Position numbers and translations under genes: made by a program. Of a stretch of 57,731 bases of DNA, positions 16,701 to 24,360 are shown one piece after another. Origin of the DNA: Comamonadaceae bacterium CG12_big_fil_rev_8_21_14_0_65_59_15 (lineage in GTDB: Bacteria; Pseudomonadota; Gammaproteobacteria; Burkholderiales; Burkholderiaceae_C); the NCBI GenBank assembly GCA_002786915.1, contig PCUV01000106.1, positions 1-57,731 of the forward strand, read 5' to 3'. The first letter of the stretch is position 1, and each line of letters starts with the position of its first letter. The notes beneath the pieces are model-generated. The model did not search any database. It had not been told where the DNA came from and saw only the letters and a program-made list of their open reading frames with translations.

Positions 16701-17824
16701 GGGGGGCGTTTCAGGCGCTGGCGGCGCTCAAACTGGGGGCTGGCACGGGCATCACCGGGGTTGCCGATGTTTATCAACCAAATCAAGCTCCAGCCCTTAT
16801 CCATAAAGGGCGAACAGCTATACAAAATGAAGCTAATGCACCAGCGATCCCCGCTGCCGCAAGTTTTAAATCAAAACAGCTTGAGACCCCCTCGAAACAA
16901 GGGCAAGCAGCTATCAAAGTTGCAACAAATACAGCCCCGCCACTGGCCAACCAGCGCCACACCGCCTGGACTTTTGGCGAACTGCCCGAACTGCTGGAAA
17001 TCCAGAAAGGCGGCCAGACGCTGATTGGCTACCCGGCCCTGATCGACGTGGGCGACGGCGTCACCATCGAAGTGTTTGACGAACCCGACGTGGCCGCTGC
17101 CAAGCACCGCGCTGGCCTGCGCCGCCTGTTTGCCTTGCAGATCAAGGACGCGCTCAAATACCTTGAAAAAAACATACCCGACCTGCAAAAAATGGCCGTC
17201 ACCTACATGCAAGTCGGCAAAAACCCCGATGGCTCGGGCAGCGGCGGCACGCTGGAGGAATTGCGCGAGCAAATCATCAATGTGGCGCTGGAGCGCGCCT
17301 TTTTGCTGGAGCCGCTGCCAACCGATGAATTTGCCTTTAAAAAACGCATTGACGAGGGGCGAGGGCGGCTGACCCTGATCTGCACCGAAGTCGCCCGCCT
17401 GAGTGCTGCCATCCTGAACGAATACGCGGTGGCCGCGCGCAAAATCAAAGACACCAAAAATGCGCCTGAGGCCACGACGGATGCGTCACAGCAGCTATCA
17501 AAATTGATGCCTAAAAAGTTTTTGAGCCTCACCCCGTGGGCAAGTTTGCACCACTTTGCGCGTTATCTGAAGGCCATCACGGCACGCTTGGACAAGGTCC
17601 GGGCCGACCCGGCGCGCGACGGCGCGCGCCTGAAAGAATTGCAACCGCTGGAGCAGCGCTACTGGCGGCTGGTGGCCGAGCGCAAGGGCGTGATGGATGC
17701 ACGCCAGCAAGAATTCCGCTGGCTGCTGGAAGAACTGCGCGTGAGCTTTTTCGCGCAAGAGCTGCGCACGCCGCAGCCGGTGAGCGTGAAACGGCTGGAA
17801 AAAGCCTGGGCGCAGCTGACGTAG
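13706..17824 (+). CDS. hrpA: ATP-dependent RNA helicase HrpA
   Basis: This 1372-residue DEAH-box helicase has Walker A GETGSGKT near residue 33, IIDEAHERS (motif II), TSATIDA (motif III) and QRAGRCGR (motif VI), then helicase-associated domains and the long C-terminal DUF3418 region typical of bacterial HrpA, which acts in mRNA processing and on stalled ribosomes. I start at the ATG at 13706 (MSAPLKIDFPEDLP); upstream codons lie in a repeat. The frame is intact but carries foreign-looking repeat DNA: a REP-like palindrome at residues about 524-555, two copies of the dispersed element at about 1025-1072, and a half copy near 1262. These fall in linker regions between domains. Confidence 0.93.
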   Translation: MSAPLKIDFPEDLPVSARRAEIMAAMAAHQVIIVCGETGSGKTTQLPKIALALGRGLCNYPKTLPDGRPAPRGKLIGHTQPRRIAASSVAKRIAQELHTPPGEVVGFKVRFQDRLGKDASVKLMTDGILLAETQTDPLLNAYDTLIIDEAHERSLNIDFLLGYLKQILPRRPDLKVVVTSATIDAQRFSEHFASVPSGPAPIIMVSGRMFPVEQRYRPFEEARDYDLNNAIADAVDELWRDVHNSGDILVFLPGEREIREAADHLRGHLSHSAVFRNAEVLPLFARLSQAEQDRIFDSHGGRRIVLATNVAETSLTVPGIKYVVDAGTARMKRYSFRSKVEQLLVEPISQSSANQRAGRCGRVANGICIRLFDEADFNVRPKFTDPEILRSSLAGVILRMKSLHLGQVEDFPFLERPSGRAVADGYQLLSELGAVDDANELTATGRELAKLPLDPRVGRMILEARSREALAEVLVIASALSVQDVRDRPMDAQQQADQAHAKFDDEKSEFSGYLKLWQWLENNRGQIPINSVGVRARSTDSSAGADASGNRGLTPKSHKLSNRQYEQLLRKNFISMRRVREWRDIYSQLHTVVTEHKWRLNTLPASYEQLHLSMLAGLLGNIGCKLETDGDKSGGGEYLGARSIKFYPHPGAHLVKKPGRWIVAAELVETTRLFGRGIAAIEPQWLEQVGAHLLKKQLLDPHWEKKQAEVNALERATLYGIVIYSGRRVNYSRVDLHGAREIFIREALVGGQWDTKLPFLAANQKLVQQVEDLEHKARRQDVLVDDELIYAFYDQQLPADVCSGYSFEQWYREASRINPKLLCLTREELMRHEAAGITSQAFPKTVRLGGVDCAATYLHEPGDPKDGLTVTVPIFVLNQVNEERCEWLVPGMLKDKIQALLKTLHQRPRSRLVPLPESANKMAAQLNEPALFGHGSLVDAVLKLVRAVTAVDVVRADIKVDMLPPHFFMNVRVVDEHGRQLGQGRNLGALKAELGAQARGAFQALAALKLGAGTGITGVADVYQPNQAPALIHKGRTAIQNEANAPAIPAAASFKSKQLETPSKQGQAAIKVATNTAPPLANQRHTAWTFGELPELLEIQKGGQTLIGYPALIDVGDGVTIEVFDEPDVAAAKHRAGLRRLFALQIKDALKYLEKNIPDLQKMAVTYMQVGKNPDGSGSGGTLEELREQIINVALERAFLLEPLPTDEFAFKKRIDEGRGRLTLICTEVARLSAAILNEYAVAARKIKDTKNAPEATTDASQQLSKLMPKKFLSLTPWASLHHFARYLKAITARLDKVRADPARDGARLKELQPLEQRYWRLVAERKGVMDARQQEFRWLLEELRVSFFAQELRTPQPVSVKRLEKAWAQLT
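15301..15370. repeat. REP-like GGGGTCAGA palindrome inside hrpA
   Basis: GGGGGTCAGAGCCCGAT (from 15301) and the inverted ATCGGGGTCTGACCCCC (to 15370) form arms of about 21 bases with two differences. A further GGGGTCAGA stands just upstream at 15276-15284. The whole insert is read in frame through hrpA. Confidence 0.8.
16780..16826 (-). repeat. Dispersed GATAGCTGCT element inside hrpA, copy 1
   Basis: On the minus strand TATAGCTGTTCGCCCTTT is followed by AAGGGCTGGAGCTTGATTT, matching both halves of the element. It is translated within hrpA. Confidence 0.75.
16871..16920 (-). repeat. Dispersed GATAGCTGCT element inside hrpA, copy 2
   Basis: The minus strand reads TTTGATAGCTGCTTGCCCTT, an excellent left half, followed by a degraded right half GGGGGTCTCAAGCTG. 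It lies 45 bases from copy 1 in the same orientation. Confidence 0.75.
17489..17506 (-). repeat. Half copy of the dispersed element inside hrpA
   Basis: The minus strand reads TTTTGATAGCTGCTG. The right half is not clearly recognisable. Confidence 0.5.
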
Positions 17825-17878
17825 CCCCCGACCGGCTGCCACGGGCAAGATATATTTGTCAGTTTGCAGAACCCCTGG

Positions 17879-17888
17879 TTGTTGACAA
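17879..17888. promoter_or_regulatory. TTGT-TG-ACAA operator-like site before the monooxygenase gene
   Basis: TTGTTGACAA has inverted TTGT/ACAA arms, like sites of FadR-type GntR regulators. It overlaps a TTGACA -35-like hexamer at 17882-17887. It lies 38 bases before the monooxygenase start. Confidence 0.35.
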
Positions 17889-17925
17889 TCACACCCAAGC
17901 TTGAAATCTTGGAGGTCATCGTTTC

Positions 17926-19143
17926 ATGGCACACGTATTGATTGCCGGTGGTGGCATAGGCGGGCTTTCGGCCGCGCTGGCTTGTGCACGTGCCGGAGCG
18001 CGTGTGTCGTTGTTTGAGCGCGCGCCGGCTTTTGCCGAATTTGGCGCCGGTATCCAGCTCGGGCCCAACGTGATGCGGGTGTTGCACAGTTGGGGCCTGA
18101 AGCCCGCCTTGGACGCCGTGGCGGCTTTCCCTGACCGGTTACAGGTGTGCTGTGCCACCGGCGGTGGCGAGCTGGGCAGCTTGCGCCTGGGCGCGGATGC
18201 GGTGCGCCGCTACGGTGCGCCCTATGCCACGATCCGTCGTGTCGATCTGCATCAGGCGCTGCTACAGGCTGTGCGCAGCCACGACGATGTGGTTCTGCAT
18301 TTGGGCAACGCTGTGGCGGGTGTGCGTCAAGACGGTACGACCGTGACGGTGCAACTGTCAGATGGGCAGACCGCCAGCGCAGACCTGCTGGTGGCCGCCG
18401 ACGGGGGCTGGAGCGTGCTGCGCCAGCAGTTGCTGCACGACGGCACGCCACAGCCCACCGGGCACTTGGCGTACCGCGCGATGGTGTTGCAAAGCGACCT
18501 TCCACCCAAACTGCGCAGTCAGCGCGTCACCGCCTGGCTGGGCCCCAAGATGCACGTGGTGCATTACCCGGTGGCGTGCGGGCAGTGGCTCAATGTGGTG
18601 GCCATCGTGCACGGGCAGGTGCTGGGCGACATGTCGCACTGGGACCACAGTGCCAATGCGCAAGATGTGCAGCGCGCCATGGCAGATACCTGCCCCGTTT
18701 TGCGCAACCTGATTCATGCCATTGAGGCCTGGCGGCTGTGGCCGCTGAGCATCCGCCCCCCGATGCAAGGCGCGCACGAGCATGCCAAGGGGCGGGTGGC
18801 TTTTCTGGGGGATGCGGCGCATCCCATGGTGCCGTATCTGGCGCAGGGCGCGGCGATGGCCATTGAAGACGCCGCCACCTTGGCGCAGGTGCTGCTGGGC
18901 GGTGGTGCGCTGGGTGCGGACGGCACAGCAGCCGTTGAAGAGCTTTTGCACGCTTACACCAGCGCCCGTTGGCCGCGCAACGCACACGTGCAGGCGCGCG
19001 CGATCCGTAATGGCGAGATCTTTCATGCCACCGGCCCCGTGCGCTGGGGGCGCGATGCAGCCATGCGGCTGCTGGGTGAGCGACTGCTGGATGTGCCCTG
19101 GCTGTACGCTGGCGGGCCGCTACCGGTTGCGACGAATCGGTGA
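17926..19143 (+). CDS. FAD-dependent aromatic monooxygenase (group A)
   Basis: This 405-residue single-component flavoprotein hydroxylase has the FAD dinucleotide motif GGGIGG (residues 8-13), the DG motif at VAADGGWS (159-160) and the GD motif at VAFLGDAAHP (295-296). It resembles salicylate 1-monooxygenase and 3-hydroxybenzoate 6-hydroxylase. Such enzymes use NAD(P)H and O2 to hydroxylate aromatic acids in the cytoplasm. The ATG follows GGAGG. No ring-cleavage genes lie nearby, so the substrate cannot be deduced. The last 24 bases overlap the convergent small membrane-protein gene. Confidence 0.85.
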   Translation: MAHVLIAGGGIGGLSAALACARAGARVSLFERAPAFAEFGAGIQLGPNVMRVLHSWGLKPALDAVAAFPDRLQVCCATGGGELGSLRLGADAVRRYGAPYATIRRVDLHQALLQAVRSHDDVVLHLGNAVAGVRQDGTTVTVQLSDGQTASADLLVAADGGWSVLRQQLLHDGTPQPTGHLAYRAMVLQSDLPPKLRSQRVTAWLGPKMHVVHYPVACGQWLNVVAIVHGQVLGDMSHWDHSANAQDVQRAMADTCPVLRNLIHAIEAWRLWPLSIRPPMQGAHEHAKGRVAFLGDAAHPMVPYLAQGAAMAIEDAATLAQVLLGGGALGADGTAAVEELLHAYTSARWPRNAHVQARAIRNGEIFHATGPVRWGRDAAMRLLGERLLDVPWLYAGGPLPVATNR

Positions 19144-19302
19144 ATCCCGGCTGATACCCCAGTCGATGGAACCGCTTGAGCTGGGCGGTTCATAGGTGTT
19201 GTATTTGGCGGTGTAGTACAGCCCCAGGCCGATCAGGGTGATCAGCACAATAGTCCAGATCACGAGCTTGAGCAAGCGTAACCAAAACGTTTTGTCTTTC
19301 AT
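19120..19302 (-). CDS. Small single-pass membrane protein
   Basis: This 60-residue protein starts MKDKTFWLRLLK, has one hydrophobic helix (about residues 9-29, LVIWTIVLITLIGLGLYY) and a Ser/Pro-rich polar tail. The start is well supported: AAGGAG stands 5 bases before the ATG. It overlaps the 3' end of the monooxygenase gene tail to tail by 24 bases and lies just upstream of argF on the same strand, 26 bases downstream in position. The function is unknown. Confidence 0.75.
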   Translation of the reverse strand: MKDKTFWLRLLKLVIWTIVLITLIGLGLYYTAKYNTYEPPSSSGSIDWGISRDSPIRRNR

Positions 19303-19328
19303 GGCGGCTCCTTGGCGGGCTTTGGCGG

Positions 19329-20264
19329 TCAGTCTTGGCGGCCAATGAGCAGGTATTCCATGAGCGCCTTTTGGACGTGCATGCGGTTTTCGGCTTCGTC
19401 CCAAACCACGCTTTGCGGCCCGTCAATCACCTCGGCGTCCACTTCTTCACCCCGGTGCGCGGGCAGACAATGCATGAAAAGCGCGTTGGTCTTGGCAACG
19501 GCCATCATCTGGGGCGTGACCCGCCAGGCGGCAAAAGCCTGTTTGCGCACTTCATTTTCCGCTTCAAAGCCCATGCTGGTCCACACGTCGGTGGTGACCA
19601 GGTCGGCGCCACGGCAGGCGTCCATCGGGTTACTATAAACCTGATAGTGATCTGCGCTTATATCTTCTGGGCTTAAGGCAATTTTTTCATCAATTTCATA
19701 GCCACTGGGGGTGCTCACGTTGACCTTGAAGTCCAGCAGTTTGGCCGCCTGCAGCCAGGTGTTGGCCATGTTGTTGCCGTCACCCACCCAGGCCACGGTC
19801 TTACCCTGGATGGAGCCGCGTTGTTCGATAAAGGTAAACAGGTCGGCCAGAATCTGGCACGGGTGAAATTCGTTGGTCAGCCCGTTGATCACCGGCACGC
19901 GACTGTGCGCTGCAAAGCATTCAATCTTGCTTTGTTCAAAGGTGCGAATCATCACCAGATCGACCATGCGGCTGATCACGCGCGCGCTGTCTTCAATCGG
20001 CTCGGCACGCCCCAATTGGCTGTCACCCGTGGTCAGGTGCACCACGCTGCCGCCCAACTGGTACATGCCGGCTTCAAAGCTCACGCGCGTGCGCGTGCTT
20101 GCTTTTTCAAAAATCATCGCCAGCGTGCGGTCCACCAGCGGTTGATGCTTTTCATAAGCCTTGAACTTCTTCTTGATGAACGAGGCCCGGTCAAACAGGT
20201 AGGCGTACTGGCTGGCGTTGAAATCGGTGAACTGCAGGTAATGTTTGATGGTGGGCATGGTCAT
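19329..20264 (-). CDS. argF: Ornithine carbamoyltransferase
   Basis: This 311-residue transcarbamylase joins ornithine and carbamoyl phosphate to citrulline in arginine synthesis. The carbamoyl phosphate motif STRTR (56-60), FHPCQ and the ornithine-site HCLPAHRG are all present. MTMPTIKHYL is the likely N-terminus; the second ATG at 20258 is equally possible. It is the second gene after argD, 28 bases away. A copy of the dispersed repeat is translated at residues about 193-207 (KIALSPEDISADHYQ), in a surface loop before the GADLVTTDVW strand. Confidence 0.95.
   Translation of the reverse strand: MTMPTIKHYLQFTDFNASQYAYLFDRASFIKKKFKAYEKHQPLVDRTLAMIFEKASTRTRVSFEAGMYQLGGSVVHLTTGDSQLGRAEPIEDSARVISRMVDLVMIRTFEQSKIECFAAHSRVPVINGLTNEFHPCQILADLFTFIEQRGSIQGKTVAWVGDGNNMANTWLQAAKLLDFKVNVSTPSGYEIDEKIALSPEDISADHYQVYSNPMDACRGADLVTTDVWTSMGFEAENEVRKQAFAAWRVTPQMMAVAKTNALFMHCLPAHRGEEVDAEVIDGPQSVVWDEAENRMHVQKALMEYLLIGRQD
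19643..19687 (+). repeat. Dispersed element copy inside argF
   Basis: The plus strand reads GATAGTGATCTGCGCTTAT and then GGGCTTAAGGCAATTTTTT, matching the element at most positions. It is antisense to argF and kept in frame. Confidence 0.65.
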
Positions 20265-20292
20265 GTCAATCCAATGAGTTGCGCAAAGGGTG

Positions 20293-21507
20293 TCAGGTGG
20301 CTAGCAGCTGCTTGACCAGCGGCGCCAGAATGTGCACCACTTCGTCGGCTTCGGATTCGGTCAGGATCAGTGGGGGAACGAGCCGGATCACGCTGTCGGC
20401 GGTCACGCTGATCAATAACCCGTGGTCGGCGCATTGCTGCACCAGCGCGCCGCACGGCTTGGCCAGTTCCACGCCGATCATCAGGCCCTGGCCGCGTATT
20501 TCCTTGACGGCCCCGCTGGCCAATTCTGCGGCCAGCGCCGCTGCCAGCGCTGCGGCCAAGTGCTTGCCAACACGGGCAGCGTTGGCCAACAGGCCGTCCT
20601 CTTCCATGATACGGATGGTCTCGACACCGGCACGCATCGCCAGCGGGTTGCCGCCAAAGGTGGAGCCGTGGTTGCCTGGCTTGAAAATGTGCGCCGCTTT
20701 CGGTCCCGCCACCACCGCGCCCACCGGCACGCCAGAGCCCAGTCCCTTGGCCAGCGGCATCACATCGGGCACGACGCTCGCCCACTGGTGCGCAAACCAT
20801 TTGCCGGTGCGCCCCATGCCGGACTGCACCTCGTCGATCATCATCAGCCAGTTGCGCTCGTCGCACAGCGCGCGCACGTCGCGCAGGTACTGCATCTGCA
20901 TCGGGTGGATGCCGCCTTCTCCCTGGATGGTTTCAAAAAACACCGCCACCACGTTGGGGTTGTCGTGGGTGGCCGCACGCAGCGCGTCGATGTTGTTGAT
21001 CGGCACGCGGATAAAGCCTTCTACCAGCGGCTCAAAACCAGCGTGAATCTTGGGGTTGCCGGTGGCGCTCAGGGTGGCGATGGATCGGCCGTGAAAGGCT
21101 TTTTCATAGACCACGATCTGCGGCCGGTCGATACCATGGTCGTGCCCGAACTTGCGTGCCAGCTTGAGCGCGGCCTCGTTGGCTTCCAGCCCTGTGGAGC
21201 AGAAAAACACGTTCGTCATGCCCGAGAGTTCCACCAGTTTTTTGGCGAGTGCCTCCTGCAGCGGCACATGGTAGTAATTGCAGGTATGGATCAGCTGGGT
21301 AACCTGTTCTTGCAGCGCCGGCACCAACTTGGGGTGGTTGTGCCCCAGCGTGTTGACCGCAATGCCGGCCAGCGCGTCCAGGTAGCATTTGCCGTTGATA
21401 TCCCAGACGCGACACCCCTTGCCGTGCGAGAGCGCAATCGGCAGTCGGCCGTAGGTGGGCATCACATGCGGTGAAGTGGCTTGCAGCGGTGGCGGGTCAG
21501 CGGTCAT
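20293..21507 (-). CDS. argD: Acetylornithine/succinyldiaminopimelate aminotransferase
   Basis: This 404-residue class III PLP aminotransferase converts N-acetylglutamate semialdehyde to N-acetylornithine. The conserved features are NTLGHNHP, the EAFHG-like KAFHGR, the cofactor Asp in MIDEVQSGMGRTG and the PLP lysine in LAKGLGSG. I start at the ATG at 21507 (MTADPPPLQ); codons further upstream are interrupted by a hairpin and lack homology. It is cotranscribed with argF. A hairpin with a T-run in its leader could act as an attenuator. Confidence 0.94.
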   Translation of the reverse strand: MTADPPPLQATSPHVMPTYGRLPIALSHGKGCRVWDINGKCYLDALAGIAVNTLGHNHPKLVPALQEQVTQLIHTCNYYHVPLQEALAKKLVELSGMTNVFFCSTGLEANEAALKLARKFGHDHGIDRPQIVVYEKAFHGRSIATLSATGNPKIHAGFEPLVEGFIRVPINNIDALRAATHDNPNVVAVFFETIQGEGGIHPMQMQYLRDVRALCDERNWLMMIDEVQSGMGRTGKWFAHQWASVVPDVMPLAKGLGSGVPVGAVVAGPKAAHIFKPGNHGSTFGGNPLAMRAGVETIRIMEEDGLLANAARVGKHLAAALAAALAAELASGAVKEIRGQGLMIGVELAKPCGALVQQCADHGLLISVTADSVIRLVPPLILTESEADEVVHILAPLVKQLLAT

Positions 21508-21527
21508 GGTGGGGTCTCTTGGAAAAA

Positions 21528-21556
21528 AGCAAAGCGGCCCAACGCAGGGTGGGCCG
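21528..21556 (-). terminator. Terminator-like hairpin in the argD leader
   Basis: On the minus strand CGGCCCA (21556-21550) pairs with TGGGCCG (21541-21535), followed by CTTTGCTTTTTTCC. It stands 20-50 bases upstream of the argD start codon and in the same direction. It could be an attenuator or the end of an upstream leader transcript. Confidence 0.55.
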
Positions 21557-21678
21557 TTGATCGGCAATTTTAGACCGATGGTTTTGCAGGCAATGCGATT
21601 CAAAGTTTGTCTTTCTGTATGCAGCCTGTTGAAACGCATCCGGCGCAGGGCGTCTGGGCGTGACAATCGCCGCTTCAA

Positions 21679-21706
21679 GTCTTATAGAAGATATCTTGTA
21701 TAAGAC
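21679..21706. promoter_or_regulatory. Two tandem TCTT-N4-AAGA palindromes within a 28-bp dyad
   Basis: TCTTATAGAAGA (21680-21691) and TCTTGTATAAGA (21694-21705) are each palindromic and together form a nearly perfect 28-bp palindrome with GTCTTATA/TATAAGAC ends. A possible promoter overlaps: TTGTAT (21696-21701), 18 bases, TAGAAT (21720-21725). Immediately downstream, GTTACA (21734-21739) and TGTAAC (21746-21751) form another inverted repeat. All lie between argD (minus) and the DUF3579 gene (plus). Confidence 0.7.
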
Positions 21707-21774
21707 ATAAGAATTGCTTTAGAATCACAACAGGTTACAACATCCTGTAACGAACACTCAAGGACCTCTACCCG

Positions 21775-22200
21775 ATGGTTACTCATACTGCAAAAAAAGT
21801 TCATATTCTTGGCATCACCCATAATGGGCGCGTCTTCCGCCCGAGCGACTGGGCTGAGCGCCTGGCCGGTGTGATGAGCCAGTTTCGTCCCGGTAGTAGC
21901 CGGGCCAGCAGCCACATCAGCTATTCACCGTGGTGCGTGCCCGGTACCCTGAATGGGGCCAAATGTGTCATCGTCAGTCCGGCGCTACGCGAGCATAACG
22001 TGATGGCGTGGGACTTCTGCATGAATTTCGCACATGACAACGAATTGCAGGTCCAGGAGCATACGGTTGCCACTGCGGCCAATGTGGTGTCGCTGCGTCC
22101 TTCGACGCATACGCAGCATCCGCATGCCCAAACGACGGTGCGCGCGGCGCAGCAGGGAACCCCTGTAGCTGCCATGCCGTTGCGTGCCGTGGTCGGCTGA
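21775..22200 (+). CDS. DUF3579 family protein
   Basis: This 141-residue protein has an N-terminal domain of about 95 residues (HILGITHNGRVFRPSDWAERL, SPWCVPGTLNGAKCVIVSP, REHNVMAWDFCMNFAHDN) that matches DUF3579, a small family found in beta-proteobacteria, often beside arginine genes. The tail is His/Thr/Ala-rich and probably disordered. AGGA 11 bases before the ATG is the ribosome site. The promoter region holds several palindromes. The biochemical role is unknown; the place next to argD suggests, but does not prove, a link to arginine metabolism. Confidence 0.8.
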   Translation: MVTHTAKKVHILGITHNGRVFRPSDWAERLAGVMSQFRPGSSRASSHISYSPWCVPGTLNGAKCVIVSPALREHNVMAWDFCMNFAHDNELQVQEHTVATAANVVSLRPSTHTQHPHAQTTVRAAQQGTPVAAMPLRAVVG

Positions 22201-22225
22201 GCCACCCCCTTTATTCGACGCCCAC

Positions 22226-22254
22226 AAAAAAGCCGTCTTGCGACGGCTTTTTTG
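22226..22254. terminator. Intrinsic terminator after the DUF3579 gene
   Basis: AGCCGTC (22231-22237) pairs with GACGGCT (22242-22248) and is flanked by A's on the left and T's on the right, so it can work in both directions. Confidence 0.9.
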
Positions 22255-22373
22255 CTTTTGCTGATAGCGCACCCGTTACAAACGGCGTTGACCTGTCAAG
22301 TTGAGGACAGAGCTTGCGGCAAAGCCGCTGCGGTCTGTCCCGCAATGTCAGGAACGTGCGATTTGCCTGAAAA

Positions 22374-22673
22374 TCAGGCGGCTGCGGCCAGGGTTTTCAC
22401 CTTGGCAGACAGGCGGCTCTTGTCACGAGATGCCTTGTTTTTGTGGAAGATACCCTTGTCGGCCACGGTGTCCACTACCGCTTGCATCTTGCCAAACAAT
22501 TCAGTGGCTTTGGCCTTGTCGCCAGCCAGCACGGCTTTTTCAACGTTTTTCACGGCGGTGCGGTACTGTGAGCGCAGCGACGTATTGGCTGCGTTGATTT
22601 TGACGTCCTGACGGACGCGTTTACGGCCCGACGCCAGGCGCGGGTTCTTTTTCTTGGGTTTTCCAGATGCCAT
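22374..22673 (-). CDS. rpsT: 30S ribosomal protein S20
   Basis: This is a 99-residue bS20: [19 protein letters not shown] at the N-terminus, the three-helix body ([31 protein letters not shown]) and [16 protein letters not shown]. The usual length of about 87 is exceeded by a few residues in the first helix linker. It is divergent from murJ, a common arrangement in beta-proteobacteria. Confidence 0.97.
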   Translation of the reverse strand: MASGKPKKKNPRLASGRKRVRQDVKINAANTSLRSQYRTAVKNVEKAVLAGDKAKATELFGKMQAVVDTVADKGIFHKNKASRDKSRLSAKVKTLAAAA

Positions 22674-22778
22674 GATGAATGTTCCTTGAGTCTGTGGATG
22701 TTGTCAGCAAAGCCCAAGATTCTAACAGTGTCAACGGTCGGAGCGGCTAGGTGCGCCAGCACGGCTACACTTTGCGGC

Positions 22779-24344
22779 GTGAGTCTCTTCAAATCCGCCT
22801 CGGTTGTTTCCCTGTTGACGCTGCTTTCGCGCATCACCGGACTGGTGCGCGAGCTGCTGATTGCGTCCACTTTTGGCGCGTCTGCCCTGACCGACGCGTT
22901 CAACGTGGCGTTTCGCATTCCCAACCTGTTCCGGCGTTTTTTTGGTGAAGGGGCTTTCAGCCAGGCGTTTGTACCGGTGCTGGCCGCCACCCGCACGCAA
23001 CACGGCGACGAGGCCACCCGCACGCTGATCGACCGGGTGGCCACCGTGCTGGCCTGGGCCTTGCTGGCACTGAGCGTGCTGGGGGTGCTGGGGGCCGGGG
23101 CATTGGTGTGGGCCATGGCCAGCGGTCTGCAGCAAAACCCGCGCGGGTTTGACGTGGCGGTGGTCATGACGCGCTGGATGTTTCCCTACATTGCCTTCAT
23201 GTCGCTGGTGGCGCTGGGTGCCGGGGTGCTCAATACCTACAAGCGCTTTGCCGTGCCTGCGGCCACACCTGTGCTGCTGAATATCTGCATGATTGGCGCG
23301 GCGTGGCTGGGTGCGCCGTGGTTCAAGGCGCTGGATCTGGAGCCCATTTACGCGCTGGCCGGTGGTGTGCTGCTGGGGGGGGTGTTGCAGTTGGGCGCGC
23401 AGTGGCTGGCACTCAAGCGCCTGCACCTGCAGCCGCGCATCAACTGGCGCTGGGCGGCGCTCAAGGGCGCTTGGGCCGATGCCGGCACACAAAACATCTT
23501 GCGCCTGATGGGCCCGGCGCTGCTGGGTGTGAGCGTGGCGCACCTGTCGATGCTGATCAACACACAGATTGCCTCGCACCTCAAGCCCGGCAGCGTGAGC
23601 TGGATCACCTATGCCGACCGGCTGATGGAGTTCCCCACCGCCTTGCTGGGTGTGGCCATGGGCGTGGTGTTGATGCCGCAGTTGGCCAGCGCGCGCGCCA
23701 GCGGCGACACGGCCCAATACTCGGCCATGCTCGACTGGGGCTTGCGCCTGGTGGTGGTGACCGCCGTTCCCTGTGCGGTGGCGTTGCTGGTGTTTCCCAC
23801 GCCGCTGGTGGCGGTGTTGTACCACTACGGGGCCATGACCGACTTTGACGTGCTGCAGGTGACCCATGCGTTGATGGGCTGGGGTGCAGGGCTGGTGGGC
23901 CTGGTGGCCATCAAGGTACTGGCCCCGGGCTATTACGCCAGCCAGGACACCAAAACCCCGGTGCGTGTGGCCATCGGCGTGCTGGTGTTCACCCAGGTGT
24001 TGAACATCTTTTTTGTGCCGGTGTTTGCGCACGCCGCGCTCACGCTGTCGATCGGCATTGGCGCCATGGTCAACGCGGGCTGGCTGCTGGTGGGTTTGAT
24101 GCGCCGGGGCAGTTACCGCCCCGAACCGGGTTGGGGCGTGTTTCTGCTGCAGGTTCTGGCGGGTTGCGTTTTGCTGGCAGCGTTTTTGCTGTGGGCCAAC
24201 AACCATTTTGCGTGGACTGCTTTGCGTGTCGAGAGTTTCAAGAGAATTTGGCTGCTGGCTCTTGTATTGACTGCATCGGCAGCTATTTATTTTGCTGCCA
24301 TCAGCGTGGCTGGCCTGAAATTGCGCCAATTGGTGCGCCGATAG
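22779..24344 (+). CDS. murJ: Lipid II flippase MurJ
   Basis: This 521-residue MviN/MurJ protein has about 14 membrane helices; it flips the peptidoglycan precursor lipid II across the inner membrane. The N-terminus VSLFKSASVVSLLTLLSRITGLVREL fits the family, with GTG at 22779 as start. RNLFRR-like PNLFRRFFGEGAFSQAF and the central ALYYRDRLMEFP-like TYADRLMEFPTALLG are conserved. Codons upstream of the GTG have no homology. The last helices carry a diverged copy of the dispersed repeat. The SirB1 gene follows after 16 bases. Confidence 0.94.
   Translation: MSLFKSASVVSLLTLLSRITGLVRELLIASTFGASALTDAFNVAFRIPNLFRRFFGEGAFSQAFVPVLAATRTQHGDEATRTLIDRVATVLAWALLALSVLGVLGAGALVWAMASGLQQNPRGFDVAVVMTRWMFPYIAFMSLVALGAGVLNTYKRFAVPAATPVLLNICMIGAAWLGAPWFKALDLEPIYALAGGVLLGGVLQLGAQWLALKRLHLQPRINWRWAALKGAWADAGTQNILRLMGPALLGVSVAHLSMLINTQIASHLKPGSVSWITYADRLMEFPTALLGVAMGVVLMPQLASARASGDTAQYSAMLDWGLRLVVVTAVPCAVALLVFPTPLVAVLYHYGAMTDFDVLQVTHALMGWGAGLVGLVAIKVLAPGYYASQDTKTPVRVAIGVLVFTQVLNIFFVPVFAHAALTLSIGIGAMVNAGWLLVGLMRRGSYRPEPGWGVFLLQVLAGCVLLAAFLLWANNHFAWTALRVESFKRIWLLALVLTASAAIYFAAISVAGLKLRQLVRR
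24244..24291 (-). repeat. Diverged dispersed element inside murJ
   Basis: On the minus strand AAATAGCTGCCGATGC is followed by TCAATACAAGAGCCAGCAG and GCCAAATTC, which lines up with both halves of the element at a lower identity than other copies. Confidence 0.45.
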
Positions 24345-24360
24345 ACAATCGGACTTGTTC

